Of a stretch of DNA of 64,000 nucleotides, positions 44,048-56,215 are shown one piece after another (positions within the stretch are counted from its first letter, which is position 1; every line of letters starts with the position of its first letter). Source of the DNA: Prostheceraeus crozeri (lineage: Eukaryota > Platyhelminthes > Polycladida > Euryleptidae); assembly GCA_907163375.1 (NCBI GenBank), contig CAJQUW010007828.1, forward strand, positions 331,001-395,000. The letters run 5' to 3'. A model generated the notes under the pieces. It did not search any database, had not been told where the DNA came from, and saw only the letters and a program-made list of their open reading frames with translations. Made by a program: the position numbers and the translations under genes.

Positions 44048-44994
44048 CCGTATTTCTTTGAATAAGAGACGCGTCTCTCATTTTTTTCAGATCCCTGATT
44101 GATGCGTCTCTTATTCAGGGGCGTCTCTTATTCAAGAGCGTCTCTTATTCAAGGGCGCCTCTTATTCAAGGGCGTCTCTTATTCAGAGGCGTCTCTTATT
44201 CAGAGGCGTCTCTTATTCAAGGGCGTCTCTTATTCAGGGGCGTCTCTTATTCAAGGGCGTCTCTTATTCAAGGGCGTCTCTTATTCAAGGGCGTCTCTTA
44301 TTCAGGGGCGTCTCTTATTCAAGGGCGTCTCTTATTCAAGGACGTCTCTTATTTATCAAATGTTCAAGTTTTCATTCTTTCATTAGAAAAAGATGTCTTA
44401 GTTTTTTGCTACTATTCTCTTAGGTAACCTTTGCATTCCTCACTTAGGCCTATGTCATGGGCAAATTTCGCCAGTAATTTTTCTTACATATATACGCTTT
44501 ATCATAATTCAGATATTTTGGAAATGAGAGGAGTTTTATGGTTTGTAGTAGCATATCTTGTAGACTCATCTAATACATTCATATACCAGTACATGTTGGC
44601 CACTATACATGTAGACTAGATCTGAATTGACCGAAACGAAAATAACGATAATCAAGTGGTATTTACAGCAAAAGTTGCCGACCGGTACATGACTCCAAAT
44701 GCAAAGGAAGCTACCGTATAATGCCTCTTTAAATGGTAGATGAAGTAACCTTAAGTAGGCCTGCATGTACGTATGTACAACAACAAGAAGCCTTATATAT
44801 CATACAATATTGGTCATGATACCCGGTATTTACTAGTAGACTGACTTATTTTACTAAGATAAGTAGGCCATAATAATCGCTCAGGCGGATGTAGCTACCA
44901 CATTACAATAGCCTGCATGTAATATGTCTATAGCAGTCTATTTTTTGTACATGCGTCTCTTATTCAAGGGCGTCTCATATTCAAAGAAATACGG
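44048..44994. mobile_element. TA-flanked MITE, long form (947 bp) with internal array
   Basis: Same family as 5413-5844: identical CCGTATTTCTTTGAATA terminal inverted repeats, TA on both sides, and the right-hand 400 bp matching the short copy in inverse orientation. It differs by a block that includes about 15 tandem copies of a 17-bp unit (44105-44352) made from the subterminal motif, and by about 200 bp of unrelated sequence next to it. Noncoding; apparent frames (44099-44386) arise from the array. Confidence 0.9.
44105..44352. repeat. 17-bp tandem array inside the MITE, about 15 copies
   Basis: Unit GGGCGTCTCTTATTCAA with AGGGG and AGAGG variants at the junction. The same CGTCTCTTATTCAA word forms the subterminal part of the element ends, so the array looks like an expansion of the element's own terminal motif. 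Confidence 0.97.
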
Positions 44995-46721
44995 TATAAG
45001 TGATAATCGATTTCAGGTTTATTGCAATTGTTAAATAGAACGTTATAGAGAAAGACATGTTTTCATTTTCATGCAATCTTTAAGATTTTAATGAAGGAGC
45101 CAATCATCTTAAGAACACTGAATAAGGAAGTCCAATGAAAATGCTTGATGGCATATTTCTTAGTAGAGTTATTAAAACTTGGCTCCCTTGCTGATGATGT
45201 TTTTCTATAATTCTTTGAGAAAATAGAACTGTTGTCTTTCTAAAGCAATGAAAATAAAAAACCTGTATTGATAGAAAACACTGTTTTTATAAATTAAAAG
45301 AATAATGTGTTTTTAAACAGCCCTAACAGTGAACATGTCTCTTATTCACCAGAAGAGTCAATAGACTTGATGAACATTAGTCGCTTGCACTCAGTCAAGA
45401 TATCTGAGGGATGTGGTCTGAAGGCGATGGAAATTTTCAACCGCTTTGGGATGTTCCTGAGACCATTCACTACATGATGTTTTATAAGAGATGTTGTTGC
45501 TGTTGTTGATGTACACCAGTTATTTGAATCATAAAAATCTGATGTTAAATCAATGAAGGTACCAGTTTGAAATGATCAATGTACTGGTACTGTAAAATAC
45601 ATGAAATTGCATAAAAATTACCTACTGCATTTCTATATATGAAACTGAGAATGAGCAAGGCACGAGGAATGGCATTTTACATCTTATTTCATGATTAACA
45701 TGATTGTTTAGCCACGTGCTGCATTCGTTATCGGTTTTAAGAATTAGGCAAAATTTGGAGGTTACGGATTCCATTAGAAGCCAATCAACAACCCATTTTG
45801 GTTCAAAGTTCTTTATCGACATTCTTCGTCACCTTTTGATTTCTTTGTCAATTATTCGTCCACGTATGATGCAATAATACCATCTGTTTGATTGTGCATC
45901 ATAATGACAACGTTTAGTTACTTACGGACAAGCCGATTTAAATTGTCTACTTTATTTATATTATGTGTAAGAAATTGTCTACTGATAGCTAGATTTTATA
46001 GTAACAATTATTTTTCATAAAATATGATATAGACTTTGATATCGCTTAGTAGATTATAGTGACCACGAAAATTAGTGAAGAGAAACTCCATATCATGCCG
46101 ATGTGGGTAAAAAAACTGAAATCGTCTGTTGTAGGTCTAAGCACGTTTTATAAACTAGTAATATTATGAAAACATTTACTTGGTAACGGGAAAATCTATA
46201 TTATCTATAAGAAGACTTACATAGTTATTTTTCATCACTTATCTCCTAAATCTATCTCTTGTTGAGATAGGATTATTTACACACCTGCTGCTAACCATGT
46301 TTCTGATGTTCTGTTGGCCTACTTGCTGTTAAGGATATCATGATTCTACTTCACATGATGCTAGCTTCATTTCTACAACAGCCGTATATAAAAACACGTA
46401 TCTTTATATGTATTTTCACTACTTATAGTCATGGCAATAAGAAAATGTCGCTTTTAGGACTCCACAACATCCGTATCTCTAAGATAGATGCTTTCATATG
46501 ATTTGACTCGCCGGCGTTCGAAATGCTCGTTGTTCTCAGGGGAGACACCTATCCATCGAAATAGAAATGACTTTTGACAACCAATATGTAACCTAACTTG
46601 CGCCATAATTGTTTTTAATGTATCTACATCATGTTATCGAATCTGCTAATTATATTGGTAGTAGTTCGCATCCGGCCTAGAGCAATTAGTGTGACATGGG
46701 GTCAACTGGGATTTTCCGGAA
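44995..46721. other. AT-rich noncoding stretch
   Basis: No tandem unit or inverted ends found. A minus frame at 45622-45822 lacks support. Confidence 0.45.
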
Positions 46722-46910
46722 ATGGCGACTCAAAACAGTGTCTGTATACAGTGAAAATTTTTATATGAAAATATTCACCTTTTTACGGAGATTACGTTCC
46801 TATAGTCCAAAAAATTATTTGAGCAGTTTTTAAAAACTCAATTTTTGAAAATTTATTTTCATCCGACATTCATCCTTTATAAGTAGTACGAAACAAGTTG
46901 GGCAAAGATC
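46722..46910 (+). repeat. Dispersed repeat family A, copy 2 (5' part only)
   Basis: GCGACTCAAAACAGTGTCTG through TTTTTACGGAGATTACGTTC to TATAAGTAGTACGAAACAAG; the 3' three quarters of the repeat are missing. Confidence 0.82.
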
Positions 46911-47167
46911 GTACAACGGGATTCCTTCTGGGAGCAGATAAGCGGTAGCTTGATGACCGTGCCTGGGTAGCGATTACTTAGTATGAGTTAGTTCTGTCAG
47001 GGTCTAGTAGAGGTTCCTTGACCTTGTGAGCTAGTGTTTGTGACGATGACAAACCCCTGTAACTCGCAATGTGTCCCTGAGACTGCAGAGTCAGCACGTC
47101 CTTCATAATGTTGAGTTTCGGGTGTTTTTGATGATTTACGATTGTTTTACGGCGGTTTCATTTTGAT
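46911..47167. other. Spacer between two copies of repeat family A
   Basis: Nothing recognised. Confidence 0.4.
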
Positions 47168-47915
47168 CCATGGTATACAGTGAAACATTTTATATGAAAA
47201 GATTCAGTTTTTTGCGGCGAATACGTTCCCGTGGTCCAAAAAATTATTTGAATAGTTTTTAAAAAGCTAAATTTTTGCAAATTTATATACTACTGACATG
47301 AAGCCCCCTTATAAATAGTATGAAACAATTTGGATATCAGAAGGAATGAATATTTGCTGACAAGCATCTTAATTAATCTGAAATAAGTTGATGATCTAGG
47401 AAATTTCATGAACCACGTTATAATGCAAGTCCTTGCAAGTCTTCAAGGATAAGTTGAGATATCATGTTTTTAATTCAATTTTCAGCTGCATGATTTTATG
47501 GTCCACAAGGCGTCACTTCATGAATCTGAATAGTAATGTGGACCCATTAACACCTTTTGAAGTTCATTCTTTGATTACGATGTTTTGCTCTTTCAATGGC
47601 AGTTTGTGATGTGATCAAGCAGAAGAAAATAATCTTATTATAATAAAGCTGAGTTTTCAGTAATGGTCCATCGCATTGCTAATTTAACAAACCATATTAC
47701 CACTTCAACTTGTCATGACATGGAAGATTTGTGTAATAGTATTCCTTCTTCTGTATTATCATCATCAGTCAGATTCGTGTCAGTCAGAAATCTGCACATC
47801 TCACAGGTAGCACTGCGTCTCAACTCATGTTCATTTAATAAAATCGAAACTGTATACACATTGGGGATTTAAGAAATGCAGAGTTACTACTCTACCTAAT
47901 ATACTTACTCTATGG
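47168..47915 (+). repeat. Dispersed repeat family A, copy 3, nearly full length
   Basis: Matches 39165-39960 from ATATGAAAAGATTCAGTTTT to CTCTACCTAATATACTTACT. It lacks the first few tens of bases. It ends about 100 bp before the zinc-finger exon acceptor. Confidence 0.88.
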
Positions 47916-48011
47916 GCGTGTCGCCGGAATCTCATGCATGTCTTGTACAAACGTCATTACTGTTGCTCATCTCAAACTGCATTTCTGCAACTTTGTTTCT
48001 CTTATTTCCAG

Positions 48012-48543
48012 GTAAATGTGGATAAATTGCCGAACAGTGTAGAGACGCCTGCTACTTCCTTGCTTGACCCCAGTGTCCGCGATCAGATTGTTCTGCAAAC
48101 CCGCTGGCGTGGCTCTTGTACCAGACGTACCCACATCTGCGAATGTGACATCTGTGGAGTGAAGTTCACACGCAAAGATTCTCTCACACGCCATTCTCGG
48201 AAACATTCTGGCAAGTCTTATGAATGCAAAGCATGTGGGAAATGCTTTGCCGAGAACTACTACTACAAAAGACATAAATGTCGCAATGTTCCGTCCGTCC
48301 AACCCAACGCAACAAAGCAAGGTAATCTAATGGATGTAGAAGCACCAAATGGCAATGCTGACTCAGCCCCAGCCTCAAAAGTGATGGGCAATGTCTCTCC
48401 TGTCGTCAATCTAATGATGTCACCTTCAGAGAGAAGCAGTGTCTACAACTATGACAGTTCCGAATCAGTTGGAGTGCCGTGTACGAGCGGAGGAGATAGT
48501 GGCAGTTCCGTCAGTCTGAGCGGAGAGGAAAAAGGTGAATAAC
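48012..48543 (+). CDS. C2H2 zinc-finger exon (nucleic-acid-binding protein, partial)
   Basis: A pyrimidine-rich tract and TTTCCAG end at 48011; the frame then runs 176 codons to TAA at 48541. Counting from the exon start, residues 45-65 form a complete C2H2 finger (CDICGVKFTRKDSLTRHSRKH), then a linker SGKSYEC resembling the usual TGEKPYxC, then a second finger from residue 72 (CKACGKCFAENYYYKRHKC) that ends H-x-C instead of H-x3-5-H and is probably atypical or degenerate. The rest is polar and Ser-rich (PSERSSVYNYDSSESVG, GDSGSSVSLSGEEKG) without further fingers. Two-finger ends like this are typical of animal transcription factors, including BTB-type ones, where upstream exons carry other domains; none is seen here. 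An AAAAG / GTGAAT donor at 48535 offers an alternative to the stop six bases later, joining a possible acceptor at 48734. The ATG at 47934 lies in the presumed intron and is not the start. Phase at the acceptor is 0. Confidence 0.82.
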
Positions 48544-49797
48544 TTCAGCGATGGATGATTTTCATTGTTGGAGGAGCAGAACTGTCCTCGAATCGAAGTA
48601 CAGCTCAGCAGGTAACATCCTGTAAGTAAATGCAGACACTTTTGCTCCTCCACGAAGGGCTCCTGCCCCCATTCTCCTCTGCCCCATCACTTTGTTGACT
48701 GATATCTCCTTTTGATTGTCTCTCAATTGTCCAGCAGTTTGAAGAACCAACCATTCCCTAGAGATCGCCGCACGGAAGGAAAATGAGGCTCAAAGCACCT
48801 GAATTACCAAAGAAAACAATGGGGCCAAGAAGAAGATTCTTTCCACTGTTCATTCTGCTGGATGATGGACATTTAATCGGAGGAAATTCGCATTTTATAT
48901 GTAGTCAGTCGTTCCGTTTATCAATTTGTCAATTGTTGGCTTTGTATTCCACGTTCAGACAGATAGCGATTGAGAAAACCATTTGCCGTTTGTCTTGGAT
49001 GTTTTGTTTTTTCAAAATGAACGTTTTATCATTTACCATAAGTATTGATTTAGTGACTTTTTGGATTAGTTTCTTGTGTCATATTTGTTGCTGGAGAACT
49101 GAATGAAATCACGAAACGGGTGATCGATTATCTGTCATATTCCTTTTGCACGATAAGTAAATTTGTCCACCCAAAACCTGCTCTGCGGAAGAAGGGATTC
49201 TGAATGAGAATATTTAATGTAATACTACTTGTTATTACTTTAGTGAGTAGTATCATCAATGAATTCATGGAGATTAGATATCAGCTGTCTGATTTCTGCG
49301 GTTCTATAGATAGCGAAATCAACCAAGCATGAGCCCTCTACTTCTATAAGTAGGAAAAGATGGGTCTGAAGGATGACCGAGCAGTTGTTGAAAAGCATTT
49401 AGGAATTTGTCAAGTGTTCTCCCATGCGCCCTCTGAACCCTTTTCTCGCAGAGTATCTAATTGTATTTCATGCTTTTGACCGGAAAGATGTTTGCTTTCT
49501 ATGATTGCGCATTTGTCATGAGGACGTTTTTCTATTTGTGAAAAAGCAATTCCATTTTATTGCTTCCTCATGTTGCATGGTATATCAACTTTTTGCTAAC
49601 CAAAATTTGAGTGTTCGGTATTTCTGGTGTTGTTTAGAGTTATTCGATCAATCAATAACTTCTAGTCACGTCTATTTGGTGAACAGACTCCTTGGACTAT
49701 CGAATGTTGACATTTGCTTAAATGATAGAAAATTCCATTGCATTTATATCATCACATTTGATTTTTGTTGCGAAGATATGGTTTCATTGTTCTTCAG
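48544..49797 (+). other. T/G-rich stretch, possible 3' UTR or intron of the zinc-finger gene
   Basis: The plus strand is clearly richer in T than A, which often marks transcribed 3' UTRs or introns on that strand. An acceptor-like CAATTGTCCAG ends at 48734. An ATG frame at 48783-49106 (107 codons) starts plausibly but becomes T-rich and hydrophobic and is likely noncoding. Confidence 0.3.
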
Positions 49798-50060
49798 ACT
49801 TTGATGTCTGTTTATCGAAGATGTTTCAATCTATTTTGTATATTTCATTGGGAGTTGATTTTCGGAAGTGAATTTGTAATTGACAAAGGACTGGTAGCAA
49901 TGTTTCAACTTAAGTGTAGGAATTTTGTTTTCAATGTGTTTTGTTATTCGGAAAGTGTTGAGTCTCTTGAAGTTAGTGACAAATTTAGCAGCAAGAAGTG
50001 GAGCAGAGGCAGTTTGAAGAACAGCAAAAAAGGAGCGATTTACGATTACACAGCTGAAAA
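49798..50060 (+). CDS. Candidate exon, possibly the start of an SH3 domain
   Basis: A strong donor, CTGAAAA followed by GTAAGT, lies at 50061. Upstream the frame is open for 99 codons back to 49765; an acceptor-like TTGTTCTTCAG ends at 49797 and a nearer one (AAATTTAG) at 49988. The last residues, KKGAIYDYTAEK, resemble the ALYDYxA start of SH3 domains, cut by an intron just before the usual DELSF strand; the continuing exon was not found. The purine-rich last 72 bp (49989-50060) contrast with the T-rich flank, so the shorter exon is more credible. In another frame the same 72 bp read QQEVEQRQFEEQQKRSDLRL and then stop, a coiled-coil-like alternative. The frame is therefore not settled. Confidence 0.33.
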
Positions 50061-50239
50061 GTAAGTTTGAAGGGTAATGGGCGTCAGAATTCATGCTGCT
50101 GACTTCGCCAGACCAGTAGACGTGTCCATGACTAGGATATTAAGACATTTGATCGCATAACTATTGGTGTACCGTGAGTTACCCTGTATGAGCACGGTGC
50201 TCTAATTCCTTCAACAAGCGACATCAGATTTGGATCACG
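50061..50239. other. Short spacer after the candidate exon
   Basis: Nothing recognised. Confidence 0.4.
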
Positions 50240-50376
50240 AAGCCTTCAACATGTCGTCTACAACTTTTCTCGATAAGCTGATAATCAAAACTGTCCATAG
50301 AAGTCAATTAACCGCAAATCTTCGTCAATGACTTCTGAAGTGCATCGGGAAAAGTTGTAGGCAACACGTTGGAGTG
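50240..50376. mobile_element. Foldback element, about 137 bp
   Basis: CAACATGTCGTCTACAACTT at the left pairs, with a few mismatches, with AAAAGTTGTAGGCAACACGTTG at the right. The sequence just to the right (GGAGTGATCCGTAGTCCAAT) recurs at 50845-50885, so the hairpin may be part of a longer repeat. Confidence 0.55.
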
Positions 50377-51449
50377 ATCCGTAGTCCAATTCCGAAGTCG
50401 ATCCCATGCCGTCCAAAAGAACACATCTTATCGAGTACATCACTGTTCTTCCGTTATTTCAATAAATGTCATAGATATCTATATCCATCTGTGAACAGTC
50501 TTCAATGGATCTCACGAATGTTTCTCTCAAAGCAGGCCCCACCAGTACTGCGTCAAGGCGTTGGTTCGAGTGACATCAGAGGTCAGAATGTTCTGCTATA
50601 ATGCCAAATCCGAGACGTCACGTGTGTCTGCGACCTACTTCAACTGAAGGTCGTAGAATAACAATTTTTATATCATTTATCAGTAATTCCGACTATGAAT
50701 TCCGACTTCAGTGAGTTTGCAATGCGCAGTCGCAGATGAATACCGAATACACTGAAGTATTCAGAAGTCTAATTTTGAAGTTGATCTCATGGTTTCTTTG
50801 CTCACCAGCTGCAAGATTAAACTTTCTTTCATTGTAGTCAACACGGAGTGATCCGCAGTCCAATTTCTAAGCCGATCCCACAAATTTCTATGGTCAACTT
50901 CGCTAATCACTTTCTAATTATGTAATTAGAAATAGCCAACTCTTCGCCTAGAAATCGAACTTCCTGCTGCATTCGGAACCGCTGCAAAATCTGCTTCAAT
51001 TCTCACTGCCAAATCTGCCTCTGATCCTTGTCTGTCGTTGAAACGAACATCTCAAGTCAGTGATGTTAACCGATTTCTATTTTGGACACCTGACTTTCCT
51101 GAAAGAATGAAGTTGAAGAAGAAATGATTCGAGAATATGGAATTGAACGATTTTGCATTTTAGTTCACACTATTTGTTTCCTTTGGTTTCATGTTGGGAC
51201 ATTGGTCTACATTGTAAAAATTAGCTAGCAGTCTGTCAAACGCTTGTCACTTGATCGCCTTTAGCACGAACTGTTATTGTTTTGCAGAAAATTTGAAGCG
51301 AAGTGAAGTGATCTTTTTAGATGAGACTGGTAGATGGATTTTGAAAATTGAGCGTAAATAAATATGTTTGTGTACATTACACGAGTTTTCTGTATTTTTA
51401 GACAATCTTGTGGGAAATAAGACTAGTAAACCAACCGTAGTCGGGAGGT
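50377..51449. other. Noncoding stretch with a diverged repeat and a poly(A)-signal-like site
   Basis: 50838-50885 repeats CAACACG(TT)GGAGTGATCC from the preceding element. AATAAA occurs at about 51357 in a T-rich context and could serve as a poly(A) signal for a plus-strand transcript. No gene seen. Confidence 0.35.
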
Positions 51450-51790
51450 AGAGTGTCGACTCAAAAAAGTATCTGTATACAGTGAAAATTTTTGTTTGAA
51501 ATGATTCAGTTTTTTGCGGAGATTACGTTCCCGTGGTCCAAAAAATTATTTGAGCAGATTTAGAAAATATCAAAATTATGCCAATTTAAATACTACCGAC
51601 ATGACGCACTCTTGTAAGCAGCATAAAACAAGTTGGATATCAAAAGGAATGAATAATCATCCTAATTAAGCTAATTTGCAAGGGAAATTCATGAGCCGCA
51701 TTACAAAATGGACGTTTTCATGAGTCGATATCAAATTTTACTTTCCTGGCTGAAATTTCAAGTTTTATTTCAATTTTCACCGATCTAGTT
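51450..51790 (+). repeat. Dispersed repeat family A, copy 4 (5' half)
   Basis: GTGTCGACTCAAAAAAGTAT through CAGTTTTTTGCGGAGATTAC to the GGATATCAAAAGGAATGAAT block and the ATTTCAATTTTCAC end. Shorter than copies 1 and 3 and internally deleted. Confidence 0.86.
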
Positions 51791-53439
51791 GGGATAATTT
51801 ATGTAATTTCGATAAATGTTTACCAGTCATGGACCTACATGGTAAACTCTGTGAGGTAGAAATCTTCCGTAGCTATCGCGACTCAACGCTCATGATGTAC
51901 AAAAGATTTTTGACACAATTTATCATATCATATGTGGAAAATGAAAGCAGGCACGCTCATATAAGTTATTCAACATTAAAGAATACAAGAATATTGTTAA
52001 AGCTAGATTAGTAGAACATTTCAGAGCTGATATGGATCTCAAATGGACGCTGTACATAGAAGTCAAACAGGTATCTACGCTACTTGGAATCAGCATCATA
52101 GTTTTGACTGTACCAATTAGAAATAGATTGTTTATTACTGAAGTTGATCGCTAGAGATGGAATATTGACTCAAGGTCGCTGATGCACATCCGGAAGGTGA
52201 ACTAAGTTGGGGCATGAATCACCAATGGAAAGCTTAGAATTGCTAGATGTGACTGCATTCTAAGCTCTCAACTGGATTTCAGGGCGTCTGCAACTTCAGT
52301 ATGAAGCATCTAAGTGATATGATTAGGCACGTGCGATTAACTTGTTGCTACATATTCGCGCCTGCTATATGCCATGTATTAGCTTGCATAGTTCCATATG
52401 CTCTCTAGTGAGAGAAGTCTTTCGATTGTGTATGTGCTCGAATTTGCCTCATGGAGAATCTGTTACGTATGTGATCAAAGTCATTTCGCTAATTACGTTG
52501 ACATCGTTAACAATAAATAGACAGATGAAGATGACGATCGAAACTCCCCTATTGTACAGTGCATCCCCCTCTCCACTAGCTATATTTGCTGTGAACCTAT
52601 TGCTAGAAAATGATGTGTGGAAATGTCATTGAGTTCTGTCTAGCTTCGGTGTATGGAACAACGTATGTTCTTGGACGCCTATAGAAAATAGATTAGAATA
52701 TGAAGGAACAGAATATGGAGGCTTCTGCAATGTCACTGGATTTCCCGACAATAGAAATACCTCACCGTAGAACTCCGCCCTCACGTAAGAATTGATTCTC
52801 CGACCCAAATCCCTAACTGCTGAGAAAAATAATTGCTACTACTCCATACTCTCCCGCATACGTCTGTATTTTCATTTTATCCTCCCCGCGTCCGGACTCT
52901 ACGCTTCGCATTTGTTAACACAACAAAATGAATGGTCACAACTTCCCATTTCTTGTCAATATCACCAAAGCGAGATTTCTATTATTGGTAATGCTTCAGA
53001 AAATTGATTATAGGAGGTATTTGTGGAAGTTAAGCCTAAAATCATAATAAATCAGGCACATTGAATTGAAGTCAGATCTAAAGCATTGTTACAGCAACGA
53101 ATGATTGCATGAATATCATTCAACTGCATAAAACCGAGACACGCAATGATGCTCTCAGTCGAATTTACTAAAGTCTAGATATCAGCCAACGAGGTCCGGA
53201 ACATTGAGTTTGAATTGTATGCAATTGTTGCCGTTCAACATTGTATTGCTTCCATTTCAGGTAAGCAGCTGCTCAATATCATTAATATGTATGATTTCAG
53301 TAAATATGCGAGAATATTTATATTTGGTAAAATTCTGTTCCGGACCTCTTACTAAATAGGTATGTAAAATATGCTTTGGGATACTTTCAATAATTCAATA
53401 TTTCAATCAAAAACTTGACAATGTGATATCAGGACGCTT
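51791..53439. other. Noncoding stretch, nothing recognised
   Basis: Several short frames (51829-52011, 52342-52632, 52626-52808, 52792-53007) without domain or splice support. Confidence 0.42.
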
Positions 53440-53740
53440 ATATTTATTAACCCGTACGAAAATGGATCATAAGAATTATCATGAATTCATGATAAAAATA
53501 AATAGTTCATGATAATTTATCTGTAATTTATCATGAACTCATGATAAATTGTAAAAATTATCATTAAGCGCAGAATGATCATGAAAGCATTATCATGAAA
53601 TAAATTATCATGAGCCAAAAATTATCATGAAAAATTATCATGAACTAGGAATTATCATAAAGGACCATTATCATGAACAAAATAATTATCATGACAATTC
53701 AAGAAACTGAAAATTATCATGACAATTGCTTTAAACATAC
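53440..53740. repeat. Degenerate ATTATCATGA palindromic simple-sequence tract
   Basis: About 15 or more occurrences of ATTATCATGA or TCATGATAA within 300 bp, at irregular spacing and in both orientations because the core ATCATGAT is self-complementary. Strong cruciform or hairpin potential. Confidence 0.9.
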
Positions 53741-56215
53741 GGTTATTACATTATACCATGCTATATTTTAGTATTAATCAGATGCCGTTGCTGGAGGCGA
53801 TATATTAATCTCAATTAAGCTCTGAGGTACATTTTTTGCTAATTTTCGAATCTTACAAAATTATTCATGTGTTCACATCTATTACGATATGCCTACTCTA
53901 ATGCCATTATTTGAGTGATATGGAGGATATGAAATGGAAATATTGCATTATTGCCATTTAACTGAAGCAATAAACAAGCTTATAAGTAAAAGGAAATGTC
54001 AAGAAACAGCCACATTCATACAGAACCGAAAAAATGATCTGCATTGTGAATCGTTAATTTACTTACACATCCGATGTCCAATGGACATCATCATGCTCGT
54101 TCTTGTCCGATATCAGAAATCATCCGACCCATCCGATCCTATATATCCCGCTACTCTATGCATCCGACACTTTTGTGCTCATTAAATATCGGGACATAAC
54201 CCTGTCGTGCGTCAGCAAATGGAATCACTGCTTCGTAGCTAAGTGATGGTCTTCACTATTGACCAATCACAAAGAATGGCTGCGGACAGTTTCCATCCAT
54301 TTGGTTGAAGATTGCTGTGACGCCCGTTGAAGTGAGTCATCAAATTTCTTCGGTTTTGTGACCAAACCACTAATCATCCGACGTAGCGTTGCATCGGCAG
54401 TTGCAGCTGTAAACGTGACTGCAGTCGATCTTCATTTGCGATTTCTTCCTCACAGTCAAAATATTGCGTCTAGAAAACTGTATTTTGGACTAAGTTACCT
54501 GAAAATCAGGTAAGTTATTTTTTCCTTTGTAAATCTTTAAAAAAAATTGGTTAAAATAATTTGTTTTATCTCATGACGCAGGAAACACCATCTAGTTACG
54601 AGATTTTAAATACTGTCAACAAATCTAATGAACAATGTTATTCAGAGCATTCTATTGCGGAAAATCATTTTGACCTGACATCATAAGAGTAGCACTCTTT
54701 CTTTGCGTCGAGATGGCGAGCTCCATTTCAAGTAGATTACATTCATCTCATGATAACAATTAGCGCTTTTATATTTTAATGCTATAGTGTTTCTTATGTT
54801 AAAGAAACAATGAATTTTGTACAGCAGCTTCATCAACATAATTTAATTGGATTGGAGATGGAAAATCGTGATATTCGTACAGCTACATAGTCCAATTGTA
54901 GGCCCATTACTCTTGACAATTTCACTGTTACATTTAGTTATGAGTGCGCAAAATACGCTATTATTTTGTGTTGTAGGCACTGTCTTATTTTTTGTCAATT
55001 TTACTACGATTCGACGCAAAGAAAAAGTTCATGTGCATGTAAGCTGAATGGAATTGTTGTTCAATGCATGGAATCTGCAATATTACTTGCCCGTAGCCAT
55101 TTACATGTTTTGTTCCGCCGATGTACATGTTTCGGTAGCCATTTACAGTTATTGCATATTTGATGTGTCGAATGCCTCTAAGCTCTTGATTACAATATTC
55201 ACTGAGTTAATAAGTTACTGACTTCTGATTTAGGTGCAATCTCATCAGCATTAAGGATTTTATGTATTTTGCGACTATGATAAGGATTGAAATTTTACAG
55301 GCATTCTACTATATAAATTCATTTCACTATTTTTGAAGTTGATGTGCCTGGTTTATAAGTCCATATGTCTTGTTCACTATGACTACCCTACTCACAGGGT
55401 CCGTTCTTTCCTTGCTGATTATAGGTTTTTCGAAAAATTTTTCAAACACATCTTTCTGAGCTAGATGTTAAGGCTGCGGTTAGTTGACTGCATTTTTCTT
55501 TTATTAAATGGCACTGCCGATCATATGAATCCAGATTGATATCGCACGTTTGCCCACTCATTCGTACAATATGGTTAGTTGCTGTCATAAGTAAATACTA
55601 ATAAACAATAGCCATATTGAATATTACCCAATTATTTGGCATCTTATTTCTAGTTTTTGAATTTTGCATAATATTAGGCGAATACGTTTCTACGTTTCAA
55701 AATAAACGAACTGAGAGTGTGAGTAGTCCAATCCAACGAATTTTCTGGACTTGCCTTTTAGTACATAGGTTGCAAGTCTATAAATTTTGAACCTTCATCC
55801 GAGGCCCTAATTACGTGTCACTCTACGTTTAGGTTCCAGAGTGCAATGAATTTTGTTAGGTCAGTAATAGCAGCAATGCAAGCATTTGGTCTACTATTTC
55901 TGCTGTTAGTAGTCTACAAGACTCTCAGTTCCGATATTTAAGAGAACTATCATTTAATCCTTCATCTTGATCCAGCGCCTTAATTCCTATTAATTGTCTT
56001 CTTCAGCTGGTTGCTGGTTTGTGTGAACAAAGCCTAATATTTGGTGAATTTCTTACCTTGACAAAAACTATTTGAATCTATGTTTGTAATTTTGATAGAG
56101 GAAAAGTACCACTAAGTTGCTCGCCTATAAAGTCATTTTAATTCGAAGTAAGATTAAAGTACAAAATGAAAGTTAACACGAGATCTTTCGCCTTGGTCTT
56201 ATACTAAGGTGTCTG
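53741..56215. other. AT-rich noncoding stretch
   Basis: Short frames (53934-54185, 54847-55163) without support. Nothing else recognised. Confidence 0.45.

Noticed and set aside
44099-44386. 95-codon repetitive protein in the MITE
   Set aside because: Reading of the 17-bp array; three units equal 17 codons.
48783-49106. 107-codon gene downstream of the zinc-finger exon
   Set aside because: Begins with a plausible basic stretch but becomes T-rich hydrophobic translation typical of noncoding DNA; no splice support.
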